DNA of 64,000 nt, taken from NCBI GenBank assembly GCA_030248215.1, contig JASANG010003076.1, forward strand, positions 36,488 through 100,487. Reading direction: 5' to 3'. Both the position numbers and the translations under genes were made by a program. Within the stretch, counting starts at the first letter, position 1, and every line of letters starts with the position of its first letter. The notes below the pieces were generated by a model. That model was not told the origin of the DNA, ran no database searches, and saw only the letters and a program-made list of their open reading frames with translations. The DNA comes from Enoplolaimus lenunculus. Taxonomy: Eukaryota; Nematoda; Enoplea; Enoplida; Thoracostomopsidae. This document shows positions 11,210-23,734 of the stretch, piece by piece.

Positions 11210-12480
11210 CGTACTGAGCGCTGATTCAAAGAACAGTTTGAATTTTTAGTGTGAATATAGTTGTCCATTTTTGCGCATGCGAACGCGATGTATTGCGTTG
11301 TAATGCATGATTTACGCTTCCATAAGTTACCTGGCATACCTACTCACGTTTTTGTAGATATTGCCCGATCAGGCTTGGAGGGAACTGACAAAAATCAACG
11401 GAAAAAAGGTTCTTTTCGAGTTTTTTTAATTTCTTCCGAAGGAGTAATAAATCGTATATTTAAAAAAACTATATTAATTTTAGAAAACAAGTTGTGTAAC
11501 AGCGGCAAAATAGTTCGTAAATCTGTAAGAAATTGGGATTTCGACGCCTCCCAACCGGAATAAGTTGAACTTAAGAGTGGGCGCTGATTTTAGATTTTGT
11601 AATACTTGGTTGATTGAATATACCAGACCTCTTTGACGCTTGTGTTAAAGGTAATGAAGCTGTATTGAAAGCATCCGTAATTTCTGTTGCTTCAACCGAT
11701 GATTAATTTGACTTACGATGTTTTTACCGTTGATTTCTACTGGTTTGGTCTTAAATAAACGCTCCTGTATATGTTATATATTTTGATTTCGTTGTTTTTG
11801 TTCGATACAACAGTCGCAGCCGAATTACCCGTGAATTTTGAACTCAAAACTGATTAAATTCACACACCATAAAACTAAGCTTATGTTAGCTAGTTTTTTT
11901 GGTGAACTCAAAGCCACAAGTTAGTAGCCAGCTAGTTGGCAGATGCTATTTTTTAGACAACTGACAATTTAGTAAATGTGCACCTTATGCTCATCATGTG
12001 TTATGATATGTTGATATAAGTCATTAATTCTCTTTAGCATCATTTTGGCACCAAAATTAGCATCTATTAACGATTTTGCATTTGACTGACGCACGAGCAC
12101 ACGTTTTTCAATTTTTTCATTTGTTCCGAAAAAACCAAGAAAGTTTTTTCTTTTGATTCAATTGTTCCGAATAAGCTAACGCTATCCTGACGATTGCATT
12201 AATGCTCGTGGCAAACGGGCTCTCATACTTTGTAGACTATACCACATCATCGTAATAATTGGTAAACGCTGTGCATTGTGCATATATTTTGCGAACTGCT
12301 CTGGTATGCACTGATCACCACATGGATGTGTTATGTGCATTTGCTTCAAATCTTATTTGCAACTCAGTGTTATAGTAATCAATGCCGGACTACGCAAAAA
12401 AATTACAAGCCCAGATCTTAAATGCCCGTTTTCAAAACTCAAAAATAGGGGCCGCGATTTGTAACAGCTGTATTCTAAAC
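11210..12480. other. No recognised gene
   Basis: A 100-residue plus-strand frame (11261-11563) has no family I recognise and lacks convincing splice or start context. Otherwise the stretch is AT-rich without clear repeats. The SLC4 promoter and first exon may lie in or beyond it. Confidence 0.4.
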
Positions 12481-12486
12481 CCATTA

Positions 12487-12850
12487 ACTATTGTAGTGAC
12501 CCGAATACGAGGTGTGACTGATATTTATTTGGCCTCTCCAGATGGTACCATCCTGTTATTCGGTTACAGACTGTTGTTTATTTTTAACCCGCGATCTGCC
12601 GCATTGCCTATTCGCATTAATACTGATATATATCCGGTACTGCAACTATCCATTGAATGAACCGTTTATTGCGTTGTGTCAATAGCTTAAGAGATAATGC
12701 AAGGTTATAGGAATGTAGTTTCAAAACTTACGCTTTAAAGTTTCGAACTCAATTTTATTTGGTCCTGGAGTCATTTATGCGCTACAATTAGAGATAATTG
12801 ACATTTATGGACTCTAATCATGCTTTACGAAGGCTTCAAAAAATTGCACT
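12487..12850. mobile_element. TA-flanked MITE (GTAGTGACCCGAATA family), partial
   Basis: It shares the left end TTGTAGTGACCCGAATACGA and the interior phrase atttatttggcctctccaga with the intact copy at 38.66-39.10 kb. The right end is missing. The plus-strand frame 12382-12660 is mostly this repeat. Confidence 0.7.
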
Positions 12851-13047
12851 GGTATTAGAATTATCATCTGGCTTCTAAATCCCAATGGTAATAACCAAAA
12901 AGGTTCGTAATTGTGCACGATTTTCCTAATATTTTTAGGATATGAAAATTAGGCTCAACCCTATGCCTGAAATATGCGACATTTCGTCAGCTTTTAGGAA
13001 ATTAAATATTAAAACAAAAACGGTTGTGCATTTGGGCGAAGTAAATT

Positions 13048-13191
13048 TTAAATTCGTTTCAGAAGTCTGACTACAGCATGTGATGTTCGTTCATTAATCA
13101 TACTTTTGAGTTCATCTGACAATATCGATTCGGATTTAGTTTTATCTGCAAATCGCAACAGGTCTTCGCAGAACGTAGTTTCCTGAACTTC
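13048..13191 (-). CDS. Terminal exon of unrecognised gene
   Basis: A 144-nt open stretch runs from acceptor 'aatcaag' in phase 0 to a TAA stop, 47 residues: EVQETTFCEDLLRFADKTKS, later SHAVVRLLKRI. It is helix-like, charged and of coding character, but I recognise no family. It can be joined in phase 0 to the exon at 13.60-13.70 kb if that exon's donor is the GTT|gtacaa at its end. Confidence 0.5.
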   Translation of the reverse strand, partial: EVQETTFCEDLLRFADKTKSESILSDELKSMINERTSHAVVRLLKRI

Positions 13192-13256
13192 CTTGATTTG
13201 TGACGATCCCAAACATAAAGTTAGTTTATGGATCGTAGAATCACATTTTTAAAGGG

Positions 13257-13537
13257 TTAAGTTAGTGTCGCTCGCTCCACATAGAGTATACTATGACCAA
13301 CTGAATACAACAATGTACGAGCAATACACACACTGTGAGCAGTATTTAACAATTGTAACATATATACGCAGTGCAAAATCGCTACAAGACGTGAGAGCCC
13401 CCTCGGGCTCAAGCGTCATTCTCCAATAGCTCAGTGGTTTTCGTAAACGCCGCACACCCGTGAGACTATGGATCGAATCTTACCTTGAAGTTTACATCTC
13501 ATATGAAATGGAAAATATTCATGCGAGAAAGGGTTAA
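13257..13537. mobile_element. TTAA element with tRNA-like body (subtype B)
   Basis: It ends with TTCATGCGAGAAAGGGTTAA. It contains 'ctacaagacgtgagagccccctcgggctc' type core (here split by reading) and a tRNA-like body unlike that of subtype A. It appears to lie in the intron of the small gene at 13.0-13.7 kb. Confidence 0.75.
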
Positions 13538-13603
13538 CGTTGGGTGCTGTAACTAAATCCGGTATTCAATAAATTTTCCGATGACCAATGATTTGTCAAT
13601 GGC

Positions 13604-13701
13604 TCAAACGTTTTGTACAACATTAAAGCTTATTTCGTGCGTCAATTTGCCGAGTCTGTCTAATAACAAAGGTATTAACGATGACAAACCTTCCACAGTA
13701 T
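13604..13701 (-). CDS. 3' exon of unrecognised gene
   Basis: From acceptor 'cgtattcag' in phase 1 the frame reads TVEGLSSLIPLLLDRLGKLT and on to TGA (31 residues). It is amphipathic and helix-like. It could be the end of a gene, or could splice at GTT|gtacaa into the exon at 13191. It starts with the same phase and a similar [TS]V opening as the terminal exon at 43.3-43.5 kb, but I would not call them homologous. Confidence 0.5.
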
Positions 13702-13759
13702 CTGAATACGTGTCATTTTCCATGTCGAAAAGTATTATTTATTTTTGTTACACTGGTTT

Positions 13760-15100
13760 ATAATGAGTGAAAAACGAAATATATAATTTATTCTCATCTG
13801 CCTCCGAACATTAAGATCCTGGCCAAAATATATACTGTTACTGACGAAATGTTGCGAAACATTTTTTGACAATACTTTTCAAGTTATTGTTAAAATTATA
13901 CAAATTTTTCATTTATTTTTATGTCGTAATCTAACTTCTGCTCTGGCTCTTGACTGTGGTAAAACTTGGTGACCTTTGGCTACATCTCTGTGTTTTTAAG
14001 TCTTCGATGACACTGTTGCAGAAGGCGGCACAATTATTTTTATTTTGCTGACGTTGTTCGATTGATACATTTCAATGTGCAACCGCAAGTTAAAAAATCA
14101 GAGTCAAGGCCACAACCGGAGGTAAACAAATTTTGCCGGAGCCGGAGCCCAAACCGAGGTTTTACAAATAAGGCAGTAAAAGTGACGTTGTATTTGCTAA
14201 TATGAGACTAATCTGCCAAGTGTTGTCAAAAAATTGTTTTTAAGCGTCTTTTCCGAGATATCTTGAAAATTAAAGCTTGCTTCCGACACTGATTTACAAT
14301 TATAAACAAATTCACTAAAAAGCATAACTTATATAAAGTACAAAAAATTCTCAGTTAAACCTGTCTCAACCTCTGGCCTAAATGCTAAAGATGCCGGAGC
14401 CGACGGTTCGTTTTGTGGCGGATCTGAAGCCGGAAACAGACCCCCGGTCGTATCCTGATACAACCGTTAATTATATGAACAACTGCTTCTTCAAGTCATT
14501 TGATTTAAAAAGCGTTGAGCAAACTCTTCCCAAAACCTAAACCAATCTGCCTAAACGCGCTGATAAAGCAATATACCGAAAATTGCAAACATTTCAAAAC
14601 ATTAGAAGGGTTTTACTGACAACAGCTAAAGATGTTAAATTCAAACGAAATGATGCATTCGCAACAAAACACAAAAGTACAGCGTATGAGACCATTTTAA
14701 TATGAAATCAAGCAATACAACCAATTACAAGTTTCTATTTCTGTTAATTGTACAAATTGGTTGATGGTTCTGGTTTCGTTTTTTTGTATCACCGGCAATT
14801 CCATTTTTTACGCTTGTAGCTAATGAAAAATGTTTTAATTTTAACAAAACTGTCTACGCAAAATAATTACGCAATGCCCAAAGCTTAGGAATCGTAAGAG
14901 TTTATGCGCAGTCCACAAAATTTCCGCAGCAGGTGAGATCATTGTTGGGCTCCGGCAACCAGCTGTTATGGGTTGACCGGGGACACTAAACGCCACCCGT
15001 CAGACTCGGCTTAGAATACTACCTTCAAATTGTAAATTACACGATCTTGAACATATTCAAGTGTGAATGGGCTGAAACTTGTATGTCAGTGTTGAAAATA
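13760..15100. other. No gene seen; short ccggagccgg patch
   Basis: AT-rich with a small 'gccggagccggagcc' patch at 14115-14150, related to a longer one at 26.95-27.12 kb. A strongly diverged copy of the tRNA-like TTAA element may lie at 14.93-15.08 kb (ends gtgtgaatgggctgaaac). Confidence 0.4.
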
Positions 15101-15107
15101 TAGGTGT

Positions 15108-15400
15108 ATAAGCAGGGGCGTAACAATATTATAAGCTTACTCCTAAACCTAAGCCTAAGCCTAATCCTAAGCCTACGCCTAAGCCTAAGCCAAAGCCTAA
15201 GCCTAAGCGTAAGAATGAGTTTATTCCTAAGCCTAATTAATGCAAAGTTTTAGGGACTGATTTGGTTTGATCTCACTAACGTTAATCCGGTGGAAGGCAA
15301 AAGTTCCCACACTAATGTTTATACATCATATTTTCCTAAGCCTAAGTTTAAGCTTTAAGTTGTGGTTTAGCCTAAGCCTAAGCCTCAGTTGCTCAAAAGT
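15108..15400. mobile_element. TTAGGC-core MITE remnants
   Basis: The left end GCAGGGGCGTAACAATATTA is followed by cctaagcctaagcctaatcc arrays to about 15240, and again at 15335-15390. The right terminal repeat is not visible. Confidence 0.65.
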
Positions 15401-17365
15401 GATCATTATTTACAAGTAGCCATAGGAATATTTATGTTAAATATCATATGATATTTCAAAATTATAGAATATATCACACGATATTAAGTATGTAGAAGTA
15501 GTAGGAAACAGTTTCGAACGCTGAGCTAGCTCCTACGTGCCGGTTTGCCACGAAAATTTAATTTTCCCTAAATATATTCTAACCCTATACAATAAATTAA
15601 AGAATCAATTTCTAGCATCATATGACATTCAACAGGGCAATTTGGTTAAGTTCCCAAAAGTATCCAAGCACTTGGAAGCATATTAATACGATATTCGTAG
15701 AAAATATCTAGAATGTCACATATCTTGCAGTACAAACAATGACTGTCCCATCAGGATACCAGGCAAGTAAAACCTTTTGTTTGATAGTGAATTAGCGTGC
15801 AGACAAAATGTTTACCCGCTATTGTAATACGGGGCAAAACGAGTTCCGGGCTGCCCCAGTCATAACGTGAACCCCGCATTAATTTTAAGAAAACACAAAT
15901 AAGTTCCAAACCATACATTAAATTGCTTTATGACAACGAGTTCATTGCTGCTCTTTCACAATCGACCGCACAGTAAAACGTTACCTCAAATATTCTTTGA
16001 AGTAACCTATCTCAATTTTTTAGTACAAATATCTGCACTTTAAAAGTCAAAATATTTAAACTAGGTTGTGCTAAAATGATGTAGAATTAATTTTGCGTAG
16101 AAGTTTCGCGTTTTTTTATGAATATTATGCCTAACTCCACCAACACACCATAGTAAGCACAAGCGTGCAATAATACAGATTGGGCCAATGTTACTTTTAA
16201 GGAAGCGCTCGTACCTGACAATTAGAGCGACGCAATGAAGTTTTTAGTATTACGGGTCAAATAGTTTTGAATTCAACACATGCATCAGTTAGATTAATGC
16301 ATTGTTGTTAAAGCCTACTATGTCCTACTTATCAACGGTGTGCATGTCGAGTTTCAATTCAGTCTCGAACTCAAAACCCAGCCCATATTCTCAAATGTGT
16401 ATAACACCTATCACCAGTTGGTGATAAGTCGTGTAGTTTTTGAACAGCTCATGGTGAGGTTCGAAATTCAGCACATTGTTCGCGATTGATTTGCCCTACT
16501 TCTGTACCAATTTTGAGATCTGCAATAGCAGACGTTCGTCAGTTTGAAAACCTACCGCTAACTGATGATAGGTGTTATACGCATTTAAGAATATGGGTCC
16601 TAATCGAAGATTTGTAGAAAATTTCAACATAAAAAGAAATGTTGCAGGACAACAACAGCAGATGCGAGCGTTAAGAACAAAAATGTATACCTTGAATCGA
16701 ACAGCATTTGTGATTTTCTGTAAAAACATGGTTATCGCTAGACGATAGTTCAATAAACGAGTCCAAATCTATAAAACAACAATAATAGTCAGGAAAGTCA
16801 TTGAAAGTAGTTTTTGCTCCGTTTCACTACAAGAAAAAATTTTCGCTACTGGATGATTAAGCCGGAAAAATAGGACCCTGCTACATCATCAGTTTCTGAA
16901 TGCCAAATGCGGACAGCCAGGTTGTGTTAAGTATCAGAAAACATGAACTAAAGCTATATCAAAAATATTCAGTTTTTTGTTATTAATGCTATTGTTATAT
17001 GTTATATTTGAATGTTGTTGTTTTAGCTATGGTACTAAGATACATTTGAATAGGTTAACTTTATGTCTACCCTCATTTTCAAATTATAAATTTCATGCTA
17101 TATTTCTTTGATTAACTGAAGTGCTCATGATTTAATGTAAAACAATTTCAATCTTCACTTTTTTGTTTTCGAAGATTTTCGAAATAAATAAACAAATAAA
17201 TATATATTTATATCTGAGAAATTAATTGATTTTTACATAGTAATAAGCTTTAACTAACCAGCAGGTAGTCAAGCGCTAACCGAATTTGGTCAAGTCCCGT
17301 TTGTTAGAAAACGACTTCAACAAACTCAATCCCATTTTTTGGCGCTAGCTTAAAGTCGAGATGAC
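15400..17365. other. No recognised gene
   Basis: AT-rich sequence. An 85-residue minus frame (16496-16753) has no recognisable family. Weak GT donors are present but I could not build a phase-consistent exon. Confidence 0.4.
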
Positions 17366-17369
17366 GCGG

Positions 17370-17470
17370 TACACTGCAAAAAATGGTTAGTCAAATTGAC
17401 TCTCTCCGAAATAGGCCTTTCCTGACTACACAAACTGAGTCAAAATTCGACTCCGCCAGAGTCCGATTCA
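17370..17470. mobile_element. TGACTC palindromic MITE, half copy
   Basis: It starts TACACTGCAAAAAATGGTTAG and runs into the gactccgccagagtc centre, then stops. Only one arm is present. Confidence 0.75.
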
Positions 17471-18019
17471 CTGAATTGTACGGTTTTAGTGTAAACCGTG
17501 CCTTCTGTAACCTATAGAATGAAGGATAGCAGAAGTACCTTCTTGATATTAAAGCAAAGACTGCGGCAAGCACATTCTTAAAGCTGAAACTTATTTAGGA
17601 CACCTTTATAAAACAAGAACTGAAACACAAGTGAGTTTGCGAGCACGAGACAACGATCTAAATACCCAATTTACGACGCATGTTTCAAATATAACACGTG
17701 CTAGACAATCAGAAAAGTGTTAAATCTTGGTTTCGCGCAAAATTTACAATTTTGCTAATTGATCTGAATACGAATATCCAGTAATAACATATGTTAGAGG
17801 CTATTGGTAAGTGCGTATCTCGAAGTGGCGCCCATAAATTAAGGTCTAATCTGTGCGCCTGTGTCACACGTAATACTTCGCGTTCGTAGGTCGAATACTT
17901 AAGCTCGGCTTTTTTTGTAAACTGCGACTGAAGTTAGCAATTGTAGTTTTATATCCGTATTTATCTCGTTGAGCTAAGTCTGCAACTGTCGCTTACGTAG
18001 CAGAATCGGACCTAATTAC

Positions 18020-19560
18020 ATGTCGTGAATAGTCAGGATAAATAGAACCTGGAGATGACTACAGCTTACTAAGTCAGGATAAGTCAAGACTGGAGATGAC
18101 GACAGCTTAGTAAGCCAGGATAAGTCAAGACTGGAGATGACGACAAATTACTAAGTCAGGATAAGTCAAGACTTTAAATGACGACAGCTTACTAAGTGAG
18201 GATAAGTCAAGGTTGGAAATGACAACAGCTTAATAAGTCAGGATAAGTCAAGACTGGAGATGACGACAGCTTAGTAAGCCAGGATAAGTCAAGACTGGAG
18301 ATGACGACAAATTACTAAGTCAGGATAAGTCAAGACTGGAGATGACGACAGCTTACTAAGCCAGGATAAGTCAAGACTGGAGATGACGACAGCTTACTAA
18401 GTCAGGATAAGTCAAGACTGGAGATGACGACAGTTTACTAAGTCAGGATAAGTCAAGACTTTAAATGACGACAGCTTACTAAGTGAGGATAAGTCAAGGT
18501 TGGAAATGACAACAGCTTAATAAGTCAGGATAAGTCAAGACTGGAGATGACGACAGCTTAGTAAGCCAGGATAAGTCAAGACTGGAGATGACGACAAATT
18601 ACTAAGCCATGATAAGTCAAGACTGGAGGTGACGTCAGCTTACTAAGCCAGGATAAGTCAAGACTGGAGATGACGACAGTTTACTAAGTCAGGATAAGTC
18701 AAGACTTTAAATAACGACAGCTTACTAAGTGAGGATAAGTCAAGGTTGGAAAAGACAACAGCTTAATAAGTCAGGATAAGTCAAGACTGGAGATGACGAC
18801 AGCTTATTAAGCCAGGATAAGTCAAGACTGGAGATGACGACAAATTACTAAGTCAGGATAAGTCAAGACTGGAGATGACGACAGTTTACTAAGTCAGGAT
18901 AAGTCAAGACTTTAAATGACGACAGCTTACTAAGTGAGGATAAGTCAAGGTTGGAAATGACAACAGCTTAATAAGTCAGGATAAGTCAAGACTGGAGATG
19001 ACGACAGCTTAGTAAGCCAGGATAAGTCAAGACTGGAGATGACGACAAATTACTAAGTCAGGATAAGTCAAGACTGGAGATGACGACAGCTTACTAAGCC
19101 AGGATAAGTCAAGACTGGAGATGACGACAGCTTACTAAGTCAGGATAAGTCAAGACTGGAGATGACGACAGTTTACTAAGTCAGGGTAAGTCAAGACTTT
19201 AAATGACGACAGCTTACTAAGTGAGGATAAGTCAAGGTTGGAAATGATAACAGCTTAATAAGTCAGGATAAGTCAAGACTGGAGATGACGACAGCTTACT
19301 AAGCCATGATAAGTCAAGACTGGAGATGACGTCAGCTTACTAAGCCATGATAAGTCAAGACTGGAGATGACGTCAGCTTACTAAGCCAGGATAAGTCAAG
19401 ACTGGAGATGACGACAGCTTAGTAAGTCAGGACAAGTCAAGACTGGAGATGACGACAAATTACTAAGTCATGATAAGCCTAGACTGGAGATGACGTCAGC
19501 TTACTAAGCCAGGATAAGTCAAGACTGCAGATGACGACAACTTACTATTCAACTCTTGAA
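18020..19560. repeat. ~41-bp satellite with higher-order structure, ~37 copies
   Basis: The unit is roughly AGTCAGGATAAGTCAAGACT + GGAGATGACGACAGCTTACTA. Distinct unit types (e.g. 'actttaaatgacgac', 'aaggttggaaatgacaac', 'gacgacaaattac') recur in a fixed order with spacings of about 5 to 7 units. This shows block duplication rather than single-unit slippage. Confidence 0.95.
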
Positions 19561-19564
19561 AAAC

Positions 19565-20755
19565 ATTATCACACTGTTCGTTCTATCTAAACCCCACTCC
19601 TTTTTTGAAAAGGCTTTGCAACGGCTAGAAAGTTTCCAAAAACGAGAAATAAATCTGCGGTGAAAAGACGCCACATCCATTAAACTTAGCAATTTTTCAT
19701 CAGACACATTCAAAATGCTTAACTTTCCTACTTCCTTTTTGTCGGTAAAAATGTCATTGTTTGAAACAATAAACTCTAGAAATTAAACAGTTCCTTTGCA
19801 AAATTTGCATTTTTTTAATTTTAACTTTAGATCAGCTTGTTTCAAGCGCTCACAGACTTGACGCACATGTTCAAGATGTGGTTTGAATAGATTTAAAACC
19901 AGAAAACATTATCCGACGCAAACACAACCTCATTGGCAAAACGTTGCATTTATATAAGCCATCAAACGCAGTTTTTCCCAATAACATTCATGCATCTCCA
20001 CTTGTTCACAATCACTCGCCAGTTCAATACTACTGAAATATCGAACACTGCTACTCAGTTTAAAATATCTATTCGTGGTAGTGGATACACGTCTTTCTTT
20101 GGACTTGCATTTAGTTTACTTTATGTTCTGGAATAATACCGCGGTGCACCAAATCACTACTTAACTTTCACCCTGGTCCCGCACCGCCGGCCACCAGTTT
20201 TACCAACGCCGCAATAATAATTTGTATATAAAATGTGCAGCGCAAAATTATGCAATTTAATATTTCTTTCATCTGCAATTTTAAATAAATTCAATCAACG
20301 TTGGGTTACACTATACACTGAAACACAATTTACGAATATTGGATCAGATTTGTTTCAGTAATAATTTATTTTGTTTTGCATCAGTGCTTCACATTCTGTC
20401 GCAGTTGCTAATAATTTTCAAAGTCTGTGAAATTTTCGCCAATATTTTAACACTTTTTCTTTAGTTTTCAATTTTGATTCAGAACTGTTTCGTTTGTGCA
20501 GGCTGCTTATTGGGAGGATTTTCGCGATTCGGCATCGTACAACATGGGGCTATTATATGCCCTTTTTGTCGATTGCTTTTGATCTGCAGGTTACAGGAAT
20601 TTTGACCTGCTAGAGATTTACGGATGTCTTTGGTCTGAATTATGACGAACAATTTTATTGGACGTACATCCTATTTTTTATTTTACAATTCTACGAATTT
20701 TTGCTCTATAGCACTCTCAGAATAAACACTCCTCGTCCAGGGATTTAAAATTGTA
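19565..20755. other. No recognised gene
   Basis: AT-rich single-copy-looking sequence. A 67-residue plus frame (19933-20136) has nothing to support it. Confidence 0.4.
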
Positions 20756-20764
20756 TTCTAGAAA

Positions 20765-20765
<1 letters not shown>

Positions 20766-20820
<55 letters not shown>

Positions 20821-20873
20821 GATTATGATTATTATTATTATGATTATTATTATTATTGTTATTATTATTATTA

Positions 20874-20911
<38 letters not shown>
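20766..20911. repeat. (ATT)n microsatellite
   Basis: About 48 ATT/TAT triplets with a few GAT and GTT interruptions. The poly-Ile and poly-Leu frames over it are artefacts. Confidence 0.97.
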
Positions 20912-21312
20912 GCATCTATTCGTTCACTGCCAGCAACGCAAATTCTTTGCAACTAATTTTACAACTCTGTCAATTACATTTGACAACGCTTTTTCAACAT
21001 CTGCTGATAAATTTACCTCACTTGTTTCAGTATTAACGCAAGCTTTTAATTCAGGTAAACAAACATGTCTCGTTTCATTTCGATTTGTAATTTTGACTGA
21101 TCGGGAAATCCTGGTGCCCCTATCAGCTAAACCAAAACGGTCCAACCGCGATTTAAAATAATAGCGGTTTACAATGATGCATTTAGCACTCAGAGCTCGC
21201 AGTCATATTGTTGGGCTGAAGTATAACAGCAAGTCGACTGATTGGACTCCCACTACTACTAACAAAGTGTTTTATGTAAGCTTACAACTGAGAAGACACT
21301 GTGTAACTTCAA

Positions 21313-21397
21313 TACACTGTAAAAAATGGTGAGTCAAAATGACTCTCTCCGAAATAGGCTTTTTCTGACTAAACAAACTGAACCAAAATTCGACTAT
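21313..21397. mobile_element. TGACTC palindromic MITE, fragment
   Basis: TACACTGTAAAAAATGGTGAG to the 'aaaattcgacta' point; one arm only. Confidence 0.7.
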
Positions 21398-21692
21398 TAG
21401 GTGTTTCACAAAAATACTTTGTCTGAAAACCTCAGAGCAAAAATCTCAAAGGGGTGGTATGACACCAAAAACCCTCCTGAATACACCTTTGTATATATTT
21501 ATGTATATTAATATTGTTTCGTTTAATTTTATACCTTTAATAGTTATTGCAGTTCATGTTTATAACTTTAGTTCAATTGGAAACCAAACAGTACCATTGT
21601 TCGCTAAATCATCGTAGTAAATTATTCAAAAACGTGGGGGCCTAGTATCACGAGCGAAGACCTCGATAAGCCAAGTGTATTATCAATAATTT

Positions 21693-21892
21693 GAGCCAAT
21701 CTAAAGAACAGGGGCGGAACAGTATTATAAGCATATTCCTAAGCTTAAACCTAAGCCTAAGCGTAAGAATGAGAATATTCATAAGCCTAAGTCTAAGCCT
21801 AAGCCAAGCAATAATTTAATTTAAAGCTTTAAGCTTGTGCTGAGTTGCAGTCCCACAGAAAAACGTTCCGCCCCTGATTTTTACATGGGCCA
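21693..21892. mobile_element. TTAGGC-core MITE, group 1
   Basis: GAGCCAATCTAAAGAACAGG at the left and CCTGATTTTTACATGGGCC at the right are inverted; the core reads cctaagcctaagcgtaagaa. Confidence 0.85.
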
Positions 21893-21894
21893 TA

Positions 21895-22755
21895 ATTTGT
21901 AAGGCAGATATATCGTATGCAAAATACTCTGACTACAAGATGGCGGGCGGTCCCCTCAGTTCTTGTTTGCAGTGCCATCGTCTTGTACCTTCTGTAAAGC
22001 AACCTTCTTCGATTTTTTGCTGACTCATTTTCAATTCAGATATTGAAACGTTGACGCGTATGTCGAGGTAAAATCACCGCCCTGTTCTTATGATAATAAC
22101 ATACCAACTTATCGTTTATATCACTGCAAAAAAAGAAATATGCAACGAATTCAGTTTTCTAATCACAACTAAAACAGAACAATGACCCTCTTTAATTTGA
22201 ACCGCTTTTATGATGTACCGACCTCTGAAACTGCTTGTCAAATTTTTGTCTTTACTGCTTAAATGCTAAAACATAAACACGTCACGTTCCCAATTGATTA
22301 GCAGTGTTTTCATAAGTAAAAGTGAAATTTTTTTGTTTTTGTTTTGCTAAAATGCAAAGTGAAACCGTTTGAATACGCGATGCAAACACTGATAATGCAA
22401 ACAACAGGATTTGTAAATAAAAAACAGACCGGCGTTCCCGCGCACGTTCGCTCATTAGGTGTCTGTTACTATTACTTGTATGTTGCCTTCGTGCTAGAAT
22501 TCTAGGTCCGTAACCGCCGTCACACTGAACCAGTTCCTGGTTGCGCCCTTATCCATTCAAAAATGTATTATTAACCTCCGAAAATTTACTAGAGCCTTTT
22601 AAAAGTTCTCTGATAGGCCCGGACTTTGAGTAAAAGTCACCATATGTAAATAATTCTGGATTTGACAGTGGAATTCAATTTATTTAAAGTACAAAAAACA
22701 GGTGGCTGTGAATGGGTTTCATAAATTTTAAGTCAAATCGGTTACGTTTGTTACT
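21895..22755. other. No recognised gene
   Basis: Mixed AT-rich sequence. I see no phase-consistent exon, repeat end or RNA gene. Confidence 0.4.
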
Positions 22756-22759
22756 CTCG

Positions 22760-23007
22760 TACACTGTAAATTTCAATGAGTTGATAAACCAATTCAGCTA
22801 GCGAGTGATTTCTGAATTAATATCAGTAAGCATTGACTCACTCTTAGCTGACTTGATACTTACTCTGAGTTGACTCTGGGTGAGTTGATTAATTAACTCA
22901 GAATGAATTGAATCAACTCAAAATTGTGAGTTCTCATAGTCCTAACTCAGACTGAGTGATTCAACTCATTCTAAGTTAACATCAACTCACTGAAATTTAC
23001 AGTGTAA
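22760..23007. mobile_element. GAGTTGA palindromic MITE
   Basis: TACACTGTAAATTTCAATGA at the left and TCACTGAAATTTACAGTGTA at the right are inverted; the interior is a run of tgagttga/tcaactca palindromes. It shares only the outermost TACACTG with the TGACTC family. A second copy is at 27.73-27.99 kb. Confidence 0.88.
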
Positions 23008-23272
23008 CAAAATTACTTTAAAACCCACGCAGGTCACATTCGATAATAAAACTGGTTAATCTTAGCTGTATTGCAGTTGTACTGATTTCGGGTTTAGGTA
23101 CTGATAGGACATACGTCTGTTTATTTTTAAAACAAAATAACCGTTATAAAACAGCGGTGTTGCATCGTAAAGCTTTTAGATACCGTCAGTATTTGTTATA
23201 TAATCAATGATTGAACTATTTTAAGAACCACGACACACTATTTTCCAGTAACATAAAATGCATTATCAGCGC

Positions 23273-23475
23273 GGTCCATGTTACTTTAAGGGGCGTCCAA
23301 GTTTCTGGTGGGTCTACAAAATAGTAGGTTTAGATTCTAGATTGCACTTTTTTGCTTAGGTTAGGCTTAGGCTTAGACTTAGACTTAGGCTTAGAAACTC
23401 ATTTTTGGAACGCTTAGGCTTTAGGCTTTGGAATACGCTTAATCTACTGCTACGCCCGTTAAAGTAATATTGGCC
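23273..23475. mobile_element. TTAGGC-core MITE, group 2
   Basis: The termini are GGTCCATGTTACTTTAAGGG and its partner CCCGTTAAAGTAATATTGGCC. They are unlike group 1, but the core is again TTAGGC-like. Confidence 0.85.
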
Positions 23476-23518
23476 AAAAGCGCTATGTGGAGAAACTATA
23501 ATCAAAAGCTTTTCTAAG

Positions 23519-23731
23519 TTGACAGTTCTTGACTTCCATATCATTAAAAGATGTGCATCGCATATTTATTCATATGATATCCGACGATACTTGAAACAGA
23601 TTGGTCCGTGTATTGGAGCGTTCGATAACTTTGGAGTTCCATCAGTGATTATTTTAAGGCGACACCATTACGTTTATTTTATCCAAATTGAAAATCTAAA
23701 TGCCAACAATGAAACTGTTTCCCTTCCTTGT
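23519..23731 (+). CDS. Possible exon, unknown extracellular-type protein
   Basis: An open stretch reads LDFHIIKRCASHIYSYDIRR, then GPCIGAFDNFGVPSVIILRR and NETVSLPCS, ending at a possible donor CACG|gtaacc. It has coding-like composition and three cysteines. The acceptor 'ttttctaag' is weak and no neighbouring plus-strand exon was found. Confidence 0.3.
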
Positions 23732-23734
23732 TCA

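Noticed and set aside
20758-20952. Poly-Ile (minus) and poly-Leu (plus) frames
   Set aside because: They are translations of the (ATT)n microsatellite.
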